Source of the DNA: Pseudoalteromonas haloplanktis ATCC 14393
Lineage (GTDB): Bacteria; Pseudomonadota; Gammaproteobacteria; Enterobacterales; Alteromonadaceae
DNA length: 64,000 bases
NCBI RefSeq assembly: GCF_000238355.1
Contig: NZ_AHCA01000006.1
Location: forward strand, 1-64,000
Direction of reading: 5' to 3'
This document shows, one piece after another, positions 6,857 to 17,370 of this stretch. The position numbers were made by a program, and so were the translations under genes. Numbering within the stretch: position 1 is the stretch's first letter; every line of letters starts with the position of its first letter. The notes beneath the pieces were generated by a model. That model was not told the DNA's origin. It searched no databases and saw only the letters and a list, made by a program, of their open reading frames with translations.

Positions 6857-8530
6857 TTAACCAATCTTTTTGTATTTGATACGCTTTGGTTGAGCAGCTT
6901 CAGCACCTAAGGTCTTTTTAAGCCACTCTTCGTATTCAGTGTAGTTACCATCAAAGAAGTTAATTTGCCCTTCGTCACGGTAATCAAGAATATGGGTGGC
7001 GATACGGTCTAAGAACCAACGGTCATGCGATATACACATTACGCAGCCTGGGAATTCTAAAATCGCGTTCTCAAGTGCACGTAATGTTTCAACGTCCAAG
7101 TCATTGGTTGGCTCATCCAGTAGGATAACGTTACCACCAGCTTTGAGTAGTTTAGCCAAGTGTAAGCGGTTGCGCTCACCACCTGATAGGTCTTTAACAA
7201 ACTTTTGCTGATCGTTACCTTTGAAGTTAAAACGACTTACATAAGCACGGCTTTGGAATTCAAAGTTACCAATTTTCAGTACATCTTGCCCGTTAGAAAT
7301 TTCTTGGAAAACAGTATTGCTTTCATCCATGTTGCCACGGAACTGATCAACTGTTGCCAGTTCAACCGTTTCACCTAAGCAAACTTCACCACTATCGGCT
7401 TGTTCTTCACCACTGAGCATTTTAAACAAGGTTGATTTACCCGCACCGTTGGCACCGATGATGCCAACTATTGCGCCTTTAGGCATAGTAAAGCTGAGAT
7501 CATCAATAAGTACACGATCACCAAAGCTCTTTTTCAAGTTTTTCACTTCGATAACTTGATCACCTAAACGTGGTCCAGGTGGAATAAATAACTCGTTAGT
7601 TTCATTACGCTTTTGGTAGTCAGATTGCTGTAGTTCACTAAATTGTGCCATACGTGCTTTTGACTTCGCTTGACGACCTTTCGGGTTTGAACGAACCCAC
7701 TCAAGCTCTTGCGCAATTGATTTTTGACGGGCTTTTTCAGATTTTTGCTCTTGTTGTAAGCGGGCATCTTTTTGTTCTAGCCACGACGAGTAGTTACCTT
7801 CCCATGGAATACCTTCACCACGGTCAAGCTCTAAAATCCAGCCAGCTACGTTATCTAGGAAGTAGCGGTCATGGGTTACCGCCACAACAGTGCCTTCGTA
7901 ATCGTGTAAGAAGCGCTCTAACCATGCAACAGACTCTGCATCTAAGTGGTTGGTTGGCTCATCAAGAATAAGCATATCTGGTTTTTCAAGTAGTAAGCGA
8001 CAGATCGCAACACGGCGACGTTCACCACCTGATAAGTGTTCAACCTTTGCATCCCAAGGTGGTAGGCGAAGTGCGTCAGCAGCACGCTCTAGAACATTAT
8101 CAATGTTATGGCCATCATGTGCTTGGATGATTGCTTCAAGTTCACCTTGTTCTTTGGCCAACGCATCAAAGTCAGCATCTTCCATCGCGTATTCGTTATA
8201 CACTTCATCAAGGCGATTCAACGCGTTTTTAACTTCGCTTACAGCTTCTTCAACCGTTTCACGTACTGTTTTGCTTTCATCTAAAACTGGTTCTTGTGGT
8301 AAGTAACCAATTTTAGTACCTGGTTGCGGGCGAGCCTCACCTTCAAACTCTTGATCAACACCGGCCATAATGCGTAGTAAACTTGATTTACCCGAACCGT
8401 TTAAGCCGAGTACACCAATTTTAGCGCCAGGGAAAAAATGCAAAGAGATATCTTTTAAGATAGTGCGCTTAGGTGGCACAACCTTAGATACTCGACTCAT
8501 CGAGAAAATAAACTTATCAGGTAAAACCAT
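6857..8530 (-). CDS. ettA: EttA, energy-dependent translational throttle ABC-F protein
   Basis: This 557-aa ABC-F protein has two ATPase domains and no membrane segments. It binds the ribosomal E site and gates entry into elongation according to the ATP/ADP ratio. The sequence shows Walker A GLNGSGKS and GANGAGKS, two LSGGER signatures and two DEPTNxLD Walker B motifs. The N-terminal VVPPKR and RPQPGTKIGYLPQEP regions match E. coli EttA closely. I start it at MVLPDKF because GAAGG lies 8 nt upstream; a TTG 15 nt earlier overlaps that site. GAAG and CUUC next to the start codon could form a small hairpin over the ribosome site. Confidence 0.93.
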   Translation of the reverse strand: MVLPDKFIFSMSRVSKVVPPKRTILKDISLHFFPGAKIGVLGLNGSGKSSLLRIMAGVDQEFEGEARPQPGTKIGYLPQEPVLDESKTVRETVEEAVSEVKNALNRLDEVYNEYAMEDADFDALAKEQGELEAIIQAHDGHNIDNVLERAADALRLPPWDAKVEHLSGGERRRVAICRLLLEKPDMLILDEPTNHLDAESVAWLERFLHDYEGTVVAVTHDRYFLDNVAGWILELDRGEGIPWEGNYSSWLEQKDARLQQEQKSEKARQKSIAQELEWVRSNPKGRQAKSKARMAQFSELQQSDYQKRNETNELFIPPGPRLGDQVIEVKNLKKSFGDRVLIDDLSFTMPKGAIVGIIGANGAGKSTLFKMLSGEEQADSGEVCLGETVELATVDQFRGNMDESNTVFQEISNGQDVLKIGNFEFQSRAYVSRFNFKGNDQQKFVKDLSGGERNRLHLAKLLKAGGNVILLDEPTNDLDVETLRALENAILEFPGCVMCISHDRWFLDRIATHILDYRDEGQINFFDGNYTEYEEWLKKTLGAEAAQPKRIKYKKIG

Positions 8531-8822
8531 GGAAGGAGCCTTCAAATAATAATAAAAATTTCAATGTTGTATTGTAGTGGCTCACAGGTGAAACAGTCAA
8601 CGAATGGCGTAGATAGATTATTTTTTACAGCTCTAGTAGCTTAGTTAAATAGCGTAATAAATAGTTAGAAAATTATGCGTTAATGGGGATGCGATGTTTC
8701 GGCATTAATGGGGGGGCTATATATGTAAGTTTTTGTAAGCATTTGTTTTTTATTGTTGGCAGGCTTTTTATTATACAAAAATTGAAGTAATGTTCATTTA
8801 CTAATAAATTAAAGGATTAAAA

Positions 8823-9416
8823 ATGCTTAAAGTAATCGTCAGTTCTATGTTTTTTTTAGCCGTTTGTTCCACAAGTGTATTTTCTAAAGCTGAGACAAAA
8901 TACTATACAGGGATTGCAATTAGTAGCCAGACCTTAAAGCTAGATAATGAGTTTAAGCTCTATGATAACGGTGAGTTTAAATCTACAGTGTTTACACCAT
9001 ATGTAGGGTATCAATTTAACCAGTACGTAGCGTTAGAAGCAAGATTCGGGTTTGGTAGTGGTAATGATAATGAAGTTATTGCATCGCAACCTATTAAAAT
9101 CACTGATGAATATGAGTTAGAAAATCAACAAGGATTATTACTTAAACTGCAGTATCCATTATCGGAAGGTTTTTCTTTGTACGCCACGGCCGGTTACTTT
9201 GATAGTAAGTTTAAAGTTCGCTCAACTTATACACAAATAAACAGTGACTTTTCTCAATCTAGCAATGGTAGTTTTAGTGAAAAAGGTGCGTCGTTTGGTG
9301 TTGGTGCCGCTTACTCTATTAATCAAAACTGGCAATTGTCTAGTGAGTTTCAATATTTCGATCAAGGCAGCGAGAAAAGTGAAGCGCTGAGTGTAGCCAT
9401 TAGCTATTACTTTTAA
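8823..9416 (+). CDS. Outer-membrane beta-barrel protein (OmpA/OprF-like porin family)
   Basis: This 197-aa protein has a signal peptide (about residues 1-23), alternating amphipathic strands and a C-terminus ending in aromatic Phe (ISYYF), the classic BAM recognition signature. The strand pattern (FTPYVGYQFNQYVALEARFG, then ASFGVGAAY and LSSEFQYF) fits an eight-stranded OMP_b-brl barrel. No OmpA peptidoglycan domain follows. The gene is monocistronic with a 277-bp AT-rich upstream region and converges with the DMT transporter gene. Function is unknown beyond the location. Confidence 0.8.
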   Translation: MLKVIVSSMFFLAVCSTSVFSKAETKYYTGIAISSQTLKLDNEFKLYDNGEFKSTVFTPYVGYQFNQYVALEARFGFGSGNDNEVIASQPIKITDEYELENQQGLLLKLQYPLSEGFSLYATAGYFDSKFKVRSTYTQINSDFSQSSNGSFSEKGASFGVGAAYSINQNWQLSSEFQYFDQGSEKSEALSVAISYYF

Positions 9417-9423
9417 TCGAATA

Positions 9424-9447
9424 GTATTGCTAATTCGTTAGCAATAC
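9424..9447. terminator. Perfect hairpin between convergent genes
   Basis: GTATTGCTAA, tetraloop TTCG, TTAGCAATAC: a perfect 10-bp stem with a UUCG loop on the plus strand. It lies between the barrel gene and the DMT gene and includes the DMT stop codon. There is no clear T-tract, so it may stabilise mRNA 3' ends rather than terminate on its own. Confidence 0.45.
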
Positions 9448-10329
9448 ACCCACGCCCATTAGCGCAAGTAAACCGCCTATCAGCATCTTACTAGTAACTG
9501 GCTCGCGTTTTATAAAACCGATACTCATTACAATCAATGGTGCAGTTGCGAAAATCGTTTGTGCAATGGCAGGATCGGTGTATTTAACTGCCCCAAGCTG
9601 TAGCCACAAGCCAAGAAAAGTACCAAGAAAAACCGCGGCAAAGAACCATTGCTTGCCGCTAACCCCTTTCAAAGTGAGTGCCTGTTTAAATTCACTGTTT
9701 TTAAACACTGTGACGACTAAACCCACAGTTATGGTTCCTGCTGCTAATCTAATTAATGCCGCCCATAAGCTGCTCATTTGTTCGTTATTGAGTGCGCCTT
9801 TTGACATTACCATACCGAGCGCTTGGCAAATAGCAGCCGCGAGGGCACATAAAATACCTTTGCGATAATGTTGTTGATCAACCCTAGGAAGCGATTTTTC
9901 TGGCTTGATTGCTATTACTACACCGATTGTTGTCAATGCTATGCCTCCCCAAGCAAGGAGAGATAAATAATGGTTTAACAGCACAATATTAAAAATCCCC
10001 ACTAGTGCTGGAGCTAGGGATTCAATAACTAAAGTACGGACTGGGCCAATATTACGCAGGGCTGCAAAGTAGGCGCTATCACCAATAGCAATCCCAATCA
10101 CACCACCGGCAACTAGCCACAGCCAGCTGGTCATATATTGTGGTATTGCAGAGTCTTGAGTAATGGCAATTGCTGCTAACATCATAGCACTGGCTAACAC
10201 ACCTTTACTAATATTGAGCTGCATAGACGTTAAGTGATGACTAAAACCTTTATATAGCATGGTCGAAAGTGCCCAAGCTATCGCTGCTAATATTGCAAAA
10301 AGTTCTCCTAAACCAAGCCAATCAATCAC
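9430..10329 (-). CDS. EamA/DMT-family inner-membrane transporter
   Basis: This protein of about 299 aa has ten predicted hydrophobic helices in two EamA repeats, the drug/metabolite transporter layout. The second half begins near GILCALAAAICQALGMVMSKG. Members export amino acids, nucleotides or drugs, and the substrate cannot be inferred here. The start is probably the GTG at 10329, which has AAGG 8 nt upstream; the alternative GTG at 10338 overlaps that ribosome site. It diverges from metA, and its promoter shares the region that holds the MetJ boxes. Confidence 0.82.
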   Translation of the reverse strand: MIDWLGLGELFAILAAIAWALSTMLYKGFSHHLTSMQLNISKGVLASAMMLAAIAITQDSAIPQYMTSWLWLVAGGVIGIAIGDSAYFAALRNIGPVRTLVIESLAPALVGIFNIVLLNHYLSLLAWGGIALTTIGVVIAIKPEKSLPRVDQQHYRKGILCALAAAICQALGMVMSKGALNNEQMSSLWAALIRLAAGTITVGLVVTVFKNSEFKQALTLKGVSGKQWFFAAVFLGTFLGLWLQLGAVKYTDPAIAQTIFATAPLIVMSIGFIKREPVTSKMLIGGLLALMGVGVLLTN

Positions 10330-10413
10330 GTTTATCACCTTAAAGTAAAATCAACAGGCGCATTATGGCGAGCTGTTTTGAGAATGCAAAAAATAGTTAA
10401 GTTAAATTCATTT

Positions 10414-10445
10414 AGACATCTAAACATCTAGAGGTTGAAATTTCT
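10414..10445. promoter_or_regulatory. Tandem MetJ boxes before metA
   Basis: Contiguous 8-bp units AGACATCT (10414), AAACATCT (10422), AGAGGTTG (10430) and AAATTTCT (10438) sit in perfect register and resemble the MetJ consensus AGACGTCT. The first two are the best. They abut and overlap a candidate -35 TTGAAA (10435-10440), with CATAAT at 10457-10462 after a 16-bp spacer. MetJ with S-adenosylmethionine would therefore block the metA promoter. Confidence 0.8.
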
Positions 10446-10495
10446 AGCTATCAGTTCATAATTAGCCATTGGTTAATTATGCCTTGGAGATGAGT

Positions 10496-11443
10496 ATGCC
10501 TATTACCGTTAAAGATGAATTGCCCGCGATTGCGAGGTTACGTCAAGAAAACGTATTCGTAATGCCAAAAAGCCGCGCGAAAACGCAAGAAATTCGCCCT
10601 ATGCGCTTGGCGATTTTAAATTTAATGCCTAATAAGGTTGAAACCGAGGTACAGTTCATTCGTTTACTTGCCAATTCCCCTTTACAAGTGAATGTAGAAC
10701 TACTGCGTTTAGACACTCATCGTAGTAAAAATACTTCAGAGCAGCATTTAGATACGTTTTACCGTTATTTCTCTGAAGTTAAAGACAACAATTATGATGC
10801 GCTGTTGATCACTGGTGCGCCACTGGCACATTTAGAGTACGATGAAGTGGCTTATTGGGATGAACTCAAAGTCATTCTAGATTGGGCAGAGCAACATGTT
10901 ACCTCAACGCTGTTTTCGTGTTGGGCGGCCCATGCGGGTTTATTCCATCATCATAATTTAAAGCGCGAGCTAAAAGAAAATAAACTCTGTGGCGTGTTTA
11001 CCCACAAGTGTTACTTTGAACATGGCGCATTAACCCGTGGTTTTGACGATACCTTTGTGGTGCCGCACTCGCGCTATGGTCATATTGATATTGAAAAAAT
11101 TAACGCCTGTGATGACTTAGTTGTTCTGGCAGGTTCAGAGCAAGTGGGTGCTTACTTAATAAAAAATAAATCAGGCAGCCAAGTGTACATTACCGGTCAC
11201 CCTGAATATGATGCCGATACCTTAAAAGGGGAATATCAGCGGGATTTAGAAAAAGGCCCCGATGCTCCCATGCCAGAAAATTACTTTCCAGATAACAACC
11301 CAGATAACGAACCGTCGAAAACCTGGCAAAGCCATGCCTTTTTGCTTTTTTCGAACTGGTTAAATTATTATGTGTACCAAACGACACCTTATGATATTAA
11401 TTTAGTTAGCCAAGCCGTAAGGACTAACAACTATGCCGAGTAA
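10496..11443 (+). CDS. metA: Homoserine O-succinyltransferase (MetA)
   Basis: MetA transfers a succinyl (or, in some lineages, acetyl) group to homoserine, the committed step of methionine synthesis. The 315-aa protein has the catalytic Cys in [10 protein letters not shown] (about residue 142), the His/Glu pair in TGHPEYD, and the conserved opening [15 protein letters not shown] 10496 is chosen because GGAG ends 6 nt upstream. It heads an operon with the split methionine synthase: the next gene starts 11 bp before this one ends. Control by MetJ is indicated by the tandem boxes upstream. Confidence 0.95.
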   Translation: MPITVKDELPAIARLRQENVFVMPKSRAKTQEIRPMRLAILNLMPNKVETEVQFIRLLANSPLQVNVELLRLDTHRSKNTSEQHLDTFYRYFSEVKDNNYDALLITGAPLAHLEYDEVAYWDELKVILDWAEQHVTSTLFSCWAAHAGLFHHHNLKRELKENKLCGVFTHKCYFEHGALTRGFDDTFVVPHSRYGHIDIEKINACDDLVVLAGSEQVGAYLIKNKSGSQVYITGHPEYDADTLKGEYQRDLEKGPDAPMPENYFPDNNPDNEPSKTWQSHAFLLFSNWLNYYVYQTTPYDINLVSQAVRTNNYAE

Positions 11444-12500
11444 TACAGTGAATAAACATGCAGAACTAGCCGAGGCGCTGAAACAGCGAATTTTAATCCT
11501 CGACGGCGCCATGGGCACCATGATCCAAGAACATAAATTAGAAGAACAAGATTATCGTGGTGAGCGCTTTAAAGATTGGCATGTCCTGATCAAAGGCAAC
11601 AATGATTTATTAAGCCTGACTCAGCCAAAAATTATTGCCGATATTCACCGTGGCTTTTTAAATGCTGGCGCTGACATTATCGAAACAAACACCTTTAACT
11701 CGACCACCATTTCGATGGAAGACTACGATATGGCAAGCATCAGTCGAGAAATAAATGTAGAGTCTGCCAAACTAGCACGCAGTATTTGTGATGAGTTTAC
11801 TGCAAAAAATCCCGCAAAGCCGCGTTATGTTGCAGGTGTGCTGGGGCCAACTTCAAAAACCTGTTCAATCTCGCCTGATGTTAACGACCCAGGCTACCGT
11901 AATATTACTTTTGACAAACTTGTCACCGCCTATGTTGAGTCAACCCTTGCGCTTATGGAAGGCGGTGTTGATTTGATTTTGATAGAAACAATTTTTGATA
12001 CCTTGAATGCTAAAGCTGCATCGTTCGCTGTTGAAGAAGCGTTTGAGCAAGCGGGGCGCAAGTTGCCAGTTATGATCTCAGGCACTATCACTGACGCCTC
12101 AGGACGTACCTTGTCAGGGCAAACTACTGAAGCATTTTATAATTCGATTCGCCATATTAAGCCAATTTCGATCGGTTTAAATTGTGCACTTGGGCCAGAT
12201 TTACTGCGTCAATATGTTGAAGAATTATCACGTGTTTGCGAAACCTTTGTATCTGTTCACCCTAATGCCGGTTTACCGAATGAGTTTGGTGAGTATGATT
12301 TAGAAGCGCCGGAAATGGCTGCTGAGATCATTGATTGGGGCAAATCAGGCTTTATTAATATTGTGGGTGGGTGCTGTGGTACGACACCTGCGCATATTAA
12401 AGCGTTTGCTAAAGGTCTTGAAGGGGTCAAACCTCGTCCACTGCCTGAGCTGGAAGTGCGTATGCGCTTATCGGGTCTTGAAGCGTGTAACTTAAATTAA
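11433..12500 (+). CDS. metH: Methionine synthase, homocysteine-binding module (split MetH, N-terminal part)
   Basis: This 355-aa protein covers only the homocysteine S-methyltransferase barrel of cobalamin-dependent methionine synthase. The zinc cysteines are present as GLNCALG and GGCCGTTP, and the opening [11 protein letters not shown] matches E. coli MetH. It ends with [11 protein letters not shown], exactly where the linker to the folate domain lies in the single-chain enzyme, and the rest follows as a separate gene 10 bp downstream. It overlaps metA by 11 bp, with AAGGA before the start. It should form a complex with the downstream subunit to be active. Confidence 0.93.
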   Translation: MPSNTVNKHAELAEALKQRILILDGAMGTMIQEHKLEEQDYRGERFKDWHVLIKGNNDLLSLTQPKIIADIHRGFLNAGADIIETNTFNSTTISMEDYDMASISREINVESAKLARSICDEFTAKNPAKPRYVAGVLGPTSKTCSISPDVNDPGYRNITFDKLVTAYVESTLALMEGGVDLILIETIFDTLNAKAASFAVEEAFEQAGRKLPVMISGTITDASGRTLSGQTTEAFYNSIRHIKPISIGLNCALGPDLLRQYVEELSRVCETFVSVHPNAGLPNEFGEYDLEAPEMAAEIIDWGKSGFINIVGGCCGTTPAHIKAFAKGLEGVKPRPLPELEVRMRLSGLEACNLN

Positions 12501-12510
12501 GGTAGCCGAG

Positions 12511-15141
12511 ATGACACAACAAATAGCAGTATTTACCAACGTCGGCGAACGTACCAATGTGACCGGCTCAGCCATGTTCAAACGCTTGATCATGGAAGAA
12601 GACTATGAAACCGCCCTCAATGTTGCCCGCGAACAAGTAGAAAATGGCGCACAGGTGATTGATATCAACATGGATGAAGCCATGTTGGATTCAAAAGCTG
12701 CCATGGTGAAGTTTTTGAATTTGATTGCCTCAGAGCCAGATATCTCTAAAGTACCGATCATGGTCGACTCCTCTAAGTGGGAAGTGATTGAAGCGGGCTT
12801 AAAGTGTATTCAGGGTAAGGCGATTGTTAACTCAATCTCGCTTAAAGAAGGTGAAGAACCGTTTATTCGCCAAGCTAAAATTATTAAACGCTTTGGCGCA
12901 GCAGCTGTGGTTATGGCGTTTGATACCGATGGCCAAGCTGAAACTGCAGACCGTAAATATGAAATTTGCGAGCGTAGTTACCGTATTTTAGTTGATGAAA
13001 TTGGCTTTCCACCAGAAGATATTATTTTTGACCCAAATATATTTGCGGTTGCCACGGGCATCGAAGAACACGACAACTACGCTGTTGAATTTATTGAAGG
13101 CACACGCCGCATTAAGCAAAACCTACCACACTGTAAAGTGTCGGGTGGTGTATCAAACGTCTCGTTTTCATTTCGTGGTAATAACCCTGTACGAGAAGCG
13201 ATCCACTCGGTCTTTTTATACCATGCAATAAAAGCGGGCATGGATATGGGGATTGTAAACGCAGGGCAACTTGCGGTTTATGATGATATCCCAGCAGAGC
13301 TACGTAAAGCGGTTGAAGATGTTATTTTAAATACCGATCCCGGTGCGGGGGAGCGTTTAGTTGAGCTGGCACCTAAATATTCTGGTATGGCGCAAGCAGA
13401 ACGCGTTGAAGATTTAGAGTGGCGCACATGGCCAGTTGAAAAACGCTTAGAGCATGCACTTGTAAAGGGTATAACAGAATACATTGATATTGACACCGAA
13501 GAATGTCGTGCGGCGGCTGATAAACCTATTCACGTGATTGAAGGTCCATTGATGGACGGCATGAATGTGGTGGGTGATTTATTTGGCGCAGGTAAAATGT
13601 TTTTACCACAAGTGGTTAAATCAGCCCGTGTAATGAAGCGTGCAGTGGCCTACTTAGACCCATTTATTGAAGCTGAAAAAGAAGAAGGGGCCACTAACGG
13701 TAAAGTGGTCATGGCCACCGTTAAGGGTGACGTACACGACATTGGTAAAAACATTGTTGGCGTTGTTTTACAGTGTAACAACTACGAAGTCATCGACTTA
13801 GGCGTTATGGTACCGGCAGAGAAAATTTTGCAAACTGCCATCGATGAAAAAGCCGATATCATTGGTCTATCTGGGCTTATTACGCCATCACTTGATGAAA
13901 TGGTGCATGTTGCCAAAGAAATGAAGCGCCGTGGTTTTGAGCTACCGTTATTGATTGGCGGTGCGACTACCTCAAAAGCGCATACGGCTGTTAAAATTGA
14001 ACCGCAATACGATAAAGGCGTGGTGTATGTTAATAACGCCAGCCGTGCAGTAGGTGTGGTATCAAACTTATTATCAAAAGAGTTAAAGCCAGCCTTTTTA
14101 GAAAAAACACAAGCTGAATATGTAAAAGTACGTGAGCAGCAAGCACGTAAAAAACCACGTTCAAAGCCTGTAACCATTCAACGTGCTCGAGATAACGCCG
14201 CTCAACTTGATTGGGATAACTACACACCACCGGTGCCGAAAAAACTCGGTGTGACTGAGTTTAAAGATGTTTCGATTGCTACTTTACGCAAATACATCGA
14301 CTGGACGCCTTATTTCATGACTTGGTCAATCGCGGGTAAATACCCACGCATTTTAACGGATGAAGTGGTTGGCGAGCAGGCACAAAGTTTGTTTAAAGAT
14401 GCGAATGAGATGCTCGATGAGCTTGAAAAATCAGGTAGTTTACAGCCATTGGGTGTGATTGGTTTATTCCCAGCCAACCGCGTAGGTGATGATATTGAAA
14501 TATACACAGACGAAAGCCGCTCTGAATTATTAACCACGTCATGCCATTTACGTCAGCAAACCGAAAAAACTGACTTTGCGAATTACTGTTTAGCCGATTA
14601 CATCGCCCCAAAAGGCACGCCTGATTATTTTGGCGCGTTTGCGGTAACCGGCGGTCTTGAAGAAGATGACTTAGCTGATGCATTTGATGCCAAGCAGGAT
14701 GATTATAATAAAATTATGGTTAAAGCCGTGGCAGATAGACTTGCTGAAGCATTTGCCGAGTATTTACACGAACAAGTGCGTAAAGAGTATTGGGGCTTTG
14801 CCCCTGATGAAAACTTATCAAACGATGAGCTTATTCGTGAAAACTACCAAGGTATTCGCCCAGCACCAGGTTACCCAGCCTGCCCTGAGCATACTGAGAA
14901 AAAGAAAATCTGGCAGCTACTCGATACTGAAAAACGTATTGGCATGCAGCTCACCAGTTCATACGCCATGTGGCCAGGCGCTGCTGTTTCAGGTTGGTAC
15001 TTCTCCCACCCTGAAGCTAAATACTACGCAGTAGCGCAAATCCAAAAGGATCAGGTTGAAGACTACGCCAAACGCACCAACATGACGCTGGCAGAAGCAG
15101 AGCGTTGGTTATCGCCTAACTTAGGGTATGAGCCGGAATAG
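12511..15141 (+). CDS. metH: Methionine synthase, folate/cobalamin/activation modules (split MetH, C-terminal part)
   Basis: This 876-aa protein starts at the methyl-tetrahydrofolate (pterin-binding) domain ([13 protein letters not shown]). It continues with the cobalamin-binding cap and Rossmann domain (DVHDIGKN carries the cobalt-ligating His) and ends with the AdoMet reactivation domain ([12 protein letters not shown]). With the preceding gene the total is about 1231 aa, close to the single-chain E. coli enzyme, so nothing is missing. It has its own ATG with an AAGG about 8 nt upstream. The two genes are co-transcribed, and the pair looks like a stable gene fission rather than a broken gene. 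Confidence 0.93.
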   Translation: MTQQIAVFTNVGERTNVTGSAMFKRLIMEEDYETALNVAREQVENGAQVIDINMDEAMLDSKAAMVKFLNLIASEPDISKVPIMVDSSKWEVIEAGLKCIQGKAIVNSISLKEGEEPFIRQAKIIKRFGAAAVVMAFDTDGQAETADRKYEICERSYRILVDEIGFPPEDIIFDPNIFAVATGIEEHDNYAVEFIEGTRRIKQNLPHCKVSGGVSNVSFSFRGNNPVREAIHSVFLYHAIKAGMDMGIVNAGQLAVYDDIPAELRKAVEDVILNTDPGAGERLVELAPKYSGMAQAERVEDLEWRTWPVEKRLEHALVKGITEYIDIDTEECRAAADKPIHVIEGPLMDGMNVVGDLFGAGKMFLPQVVKSARVMKRAVAYLDPFIEAEKEEGATNGKVVMATVKGDVHDIGKNIVGVVLQCNNYEVIDLGVMVPAEKILQTAIDEKADIIGLSGLITPSLDEMVHVAKEMKRRGFELPLLIGGATTSKAHTAVKIEPQYDKGVVYVNNASRAVGVVSNLLSKELKPAFLEKTQAEYVKVREQQARKKPRSKPVTIQRARDNAAQLDWDNYTPPVPKKLGVTEFKDVSIATLRKYIDWTPYFMTWSIAGKYPRILTDEVVGEQAQSLFKDANEMLDELEKSGSLQPLGVIGLFPANRVGDDIEIYTDESRSELLTTSCHLRQQTEKTDFANYCLADYIAPKGTPDYFGAFAVTGGLEEDDLADAFDAKQDDYNKIMVKAVADRLAEAFAEYLHEQVRKEYWGFAPDENLSNDELIRENYQGIRPAPGYPACPEHTEKKKIWQLLDTEKRIGMQLTSSYAMWPGAAVSGWYFSHPEAKYYAVAQIQKDQVEDYAKRTNMTLAEAERWLSPNLGYEPE

Positions 15142-15182
15142 AGCAGCTGTAAGCGGTCAGCTATCAGCCGTCAGTTTAAAAC

Positions 15183-15214
15183 AAAAAACGAGTCAAATTA
15201 GGCTCGTTTTTTTT
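15183..15214 (+). terminator. Rho-independent terminator of the met operon
   Basis: AAACGAG and CTCGTTT form the stem around TCAAATTAGG, followed by a run of eight T. It lies about 40 bp after the methionine synthase stop. Confidence 0.85.
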
Positions 15215-15352
15215 GGTGGTATTATCCAATGGTGCAAGTTAAATCATGTTGATAGAGTATAAGTCACTAAAACCGTATTATGGGTTATCTAGGCGTTAAT
15301 TTATAATGATTCGCAACGACTTAGAAACTGTAACTTACCTAAAGGATCGTGC

Positions 15353-16108
15353 ATGAAGTTGCTAAACTACATTCTACTTTGCTTATCTTTACTTTTTGCA
15401 TCGCATACGTTTGCGCTTGAGCAGCAGTATCATCAGAATATTTCATCTATTATTGCCGCGTTTAAAGCTGATGCTCAAACGGCGGTTGCTGCGCAGGTGA
15501 GTTATCCGTTAAAACGCAGCTATCCAGTGCCTGCTATTAATAATGAAGCTGAGTTGGTTGAGCGATTTGATGACGTATTTGATGAAACGCTTATTAAACA
15601 GATTGCTGACTCAGATATCGATACTGATTGGGATAAAGTAGGTTGGCGCGGCATTATGCTAAATAGTGGACTCGTTTGGGTTGATACCGATGGTAAAATT
15701 ATTGGGGTTAATTATCAAACAGCCAAAGAGCAGTTGCTGGTTAAAAATTTAATAGCAGCAGATAAGCAAGCGCTGCATCCAAGCCTTAATAATTTTGATA
15801 AACCAGTATTAAAATGGCAGACGGCTAAATACCGTATGCGTATTGATGATTTAGGGGATAATAATTATCGGTATGCATCATGGCACATTGATAAAAAAAC
15901 CAGTGAAAAACCAGATAGTGTGTTATTTAATGGTGAGATGAATTTTGAAGGCAGTGGCGGTAATCATAGTTACACCTTTAAAAATGGCCGTTACAGGTAC
16001 GTGTTACAGGTATCGGTTATTGGTTGCGAGAACTCACCACCGGGCTGGCTTGAAGTATACAAAGACGATGAATTGTTGTTATCTGAAGATGTGATCATAA
16101 CTAAATAA
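15353..16108 (+). CDS. Exported protein of unknown function (251 aa)
   Basis: A signal peptide (about residues 1-21, ending ASHTFA) precedes a mature domain with KVGWRGIMLNSGLVWVD and IIGVNYQ. These resemble the start of periplasmic ankyrin-like or stress proteins, but I cannot assign a family. The C-terminal third (about residues 150-251) looks like a small beta-sandwich with a single Cys. The gene is monocistronic, flanked by terminators on both sides, and its ribosome site is AAAGGA. A periplasmic location is inferred. Confidence 0.6.
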   Translation: MKLLNYILLCLSLLFASHTFALEQQYHQNISSIIAAFKADAQTAVAAQVSYPLKRSYPVPAINNEAELVERFDDVFDETLIKQIADSDIDTDWDKVGWRGIMLNSGLVWVDTDGKIIGVNYQTAKEQLLVKNLIAADKQALHPSLNNFDKPVLKWQTAKYRMRIDDLGDNNYRYASWHIDKKTSEKPDSVLFNGEMNFEGSGGNHSYTFKNGRYRYVLQVSVIGCENSPPGWLEVYKDDELLLSEDVIITK

Positions 16109-16128
16109 AAATTTATTCGCAGATAATA

Positions 16129-16152
16129 AAAAACCGCCAACTGGCGGTTTTT
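16129..16152. terminator. Bidirectional terminator
   Basis: AAAACCGCCA, AC, TGGCGGTTTTT: a strong stem with A/T tracts on both sides. It serves the exported protein on the plus strand and the CsbD gene on the minus strand. Confidence 0.85.
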
Positions 16153-16178
16153 ATCAAAGTGTTTAGTTGGCTTTTAGG

Positions 16179-16376
16179 TTAGTGACTTTTTTCAAAATCA
16201 CTCACTTCGCGCTCAGCTTCTTCTTTCGATTTTCCGTATGCTTGCTGAATTTTGCCAACAAGCTCTTTACGGCTACCTTCGATTTTATCTAAATCATCGT
16301 TGGTAAGGTCGCCCCATTTACGTTGCGCTTTACCTTTCAGTTCTTTCCAATTACCTTCGATACGATCGCTATTCAT
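16179..16376 (-). CDS. CsbD-family small stress protein
   Basis: This 65-aa hydrophilic helical protein shows the CsbD signature (NWKELKGKAQRKWGDLTNDDL, then GSRKELVGKIQQAYG). CsbD-like proteins are general-stress proteins of uncertain biochemical role, often induced by osmotic or stationary-phase stress. A good AAGGAG ribosome site precedes the ATG. The gene is monocistronic. Confidence 0.9.
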   Translation of the reverse strand: MNSDRIEGNWKELKGKAQRKWGDLTNDDLDKIEGSRKELVGKIQQAYGKSKEEAEREVSDFEKSH

Positions 16377-16548
16377 AATTTACTCCTTGTATAGATAAGT
16401 GATTTGTTCAATTAGTAAATTGCAAACGCTATACCAAATCAGTAAACATCTATTTTTTAAGTTAAATCAAATGATTATGATTTAAAGTGAAGTGGGCCGA
16501 GATAAACGATGTTCAATAGTTACTGCAAAGTGTGTAATTATTGCGACG

Positions 16549-17181
16549 TTAAATACGCGCTTTTACAAATGCCGCAATTGCGTCGTCTTGGCAATGTGCG
16601 AAAAAACACTCTTGAAAACGTGGACCGCCAATAGCTTGTTTGATCAGCTCAGGGTCAATGGCTTCAAGTGCACTTAAGTAATCTTTAGCGACATCTGTTT
16701 TTAATTGATTTAAGATCCCCGCATTAGTCACTTGTGACTCTTTACGCTCAGCTGGGTAACCTTGGCCTTTTTCACCGGTAAAGGCTTTTTCAAAAATATA
16801 TTTAATATTTAACTCAGCACCCCAACCAAACCCTTTGGCGTATGGTAAAGCAAGGGCATTACCATTGTTTATTTGTGCAAATAGATAAGCATCAGATGGG
16901 TCAATACAGTATCCACAGTTGACACCCGCAAATGCATTGCTCGCCATTAGCGCTCCTTGACCTGTACCACAACCTGTCACAACAAAGTCTACTGCTTTAG
17001 AATTTAATAATAAGCTGGCGATTATACCAAGGTGGATATAAGTCAACCTGTGGTCGTTATCGCCATCCATTCCAACATTAAAAACTTGATGACCTTGCGC
17101 CTGTGCAACGCTATTTAATTGCTCAAGTACGATTGGATTTTTAGCCGCTTGACTGAATTCATTCATTAATGCAATTTTCAT
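16549..17181 (-). CDS. RpiB/LacA/LacB-family sugar-phosphate isomerase
   Basis: At 210 aa it is longer than RpiB of E. coli (about 150 aa) because of a C-terminal extension. The core motif is VTGCGTGQGALMASNAFAGV, with the active-site Cys and the phosphate-binding GTG loop, followed by the NGNALALPYAKGFG segment. The family interconverts ribulose/ribose 5-phosphates or related keto/aldo sugar phosphates. The extended form is probably specialised for another sugar. It stands alone, so context does not identify the substrate. Confidence 0.8.
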   Translation of the reverse strand: MKIALMNEFSQAAKNPIVLEQLNSVAQAQGHQVFNVGMDGDNDHRLTYIHLGIIASLLLNSKAVDFVVTGCGTGQGALMASNAFAGVNCGYCIDPSDAYLFAQINNGNALALPYAKGFGWGAELNIKYIFEKAFTGEKGQGYPAERKESQVTNAGILNQLKTDVAKDYLSALEAIDPELIKQAIGGPRFQECFFAHCQDDAIAAFVKARI

Positions 17182-17370
17182 TTAGTCCTACCCAAATTAA
17201 TTAGTGTTAAGTCGATTCTAGCTGCATTTGCTACCGGTGGCAAATGCGGGCAACTGTAATAGATGGCCGATTACATAATTTAACGCAGGTTAACAGTTTG
17301 TGCGTTGTTGCTGTATAATTAGTCACTGTGGCCTGTAGGTGCAATGACTTTTTATTTTCAGGGCTTTCCT

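Noticed and set aside
10380..10495. SAM riboswitch before metA
   Set aside because: No SAM-I or SAM-II type core seen; tandem MetJ boxes explain the regulation.
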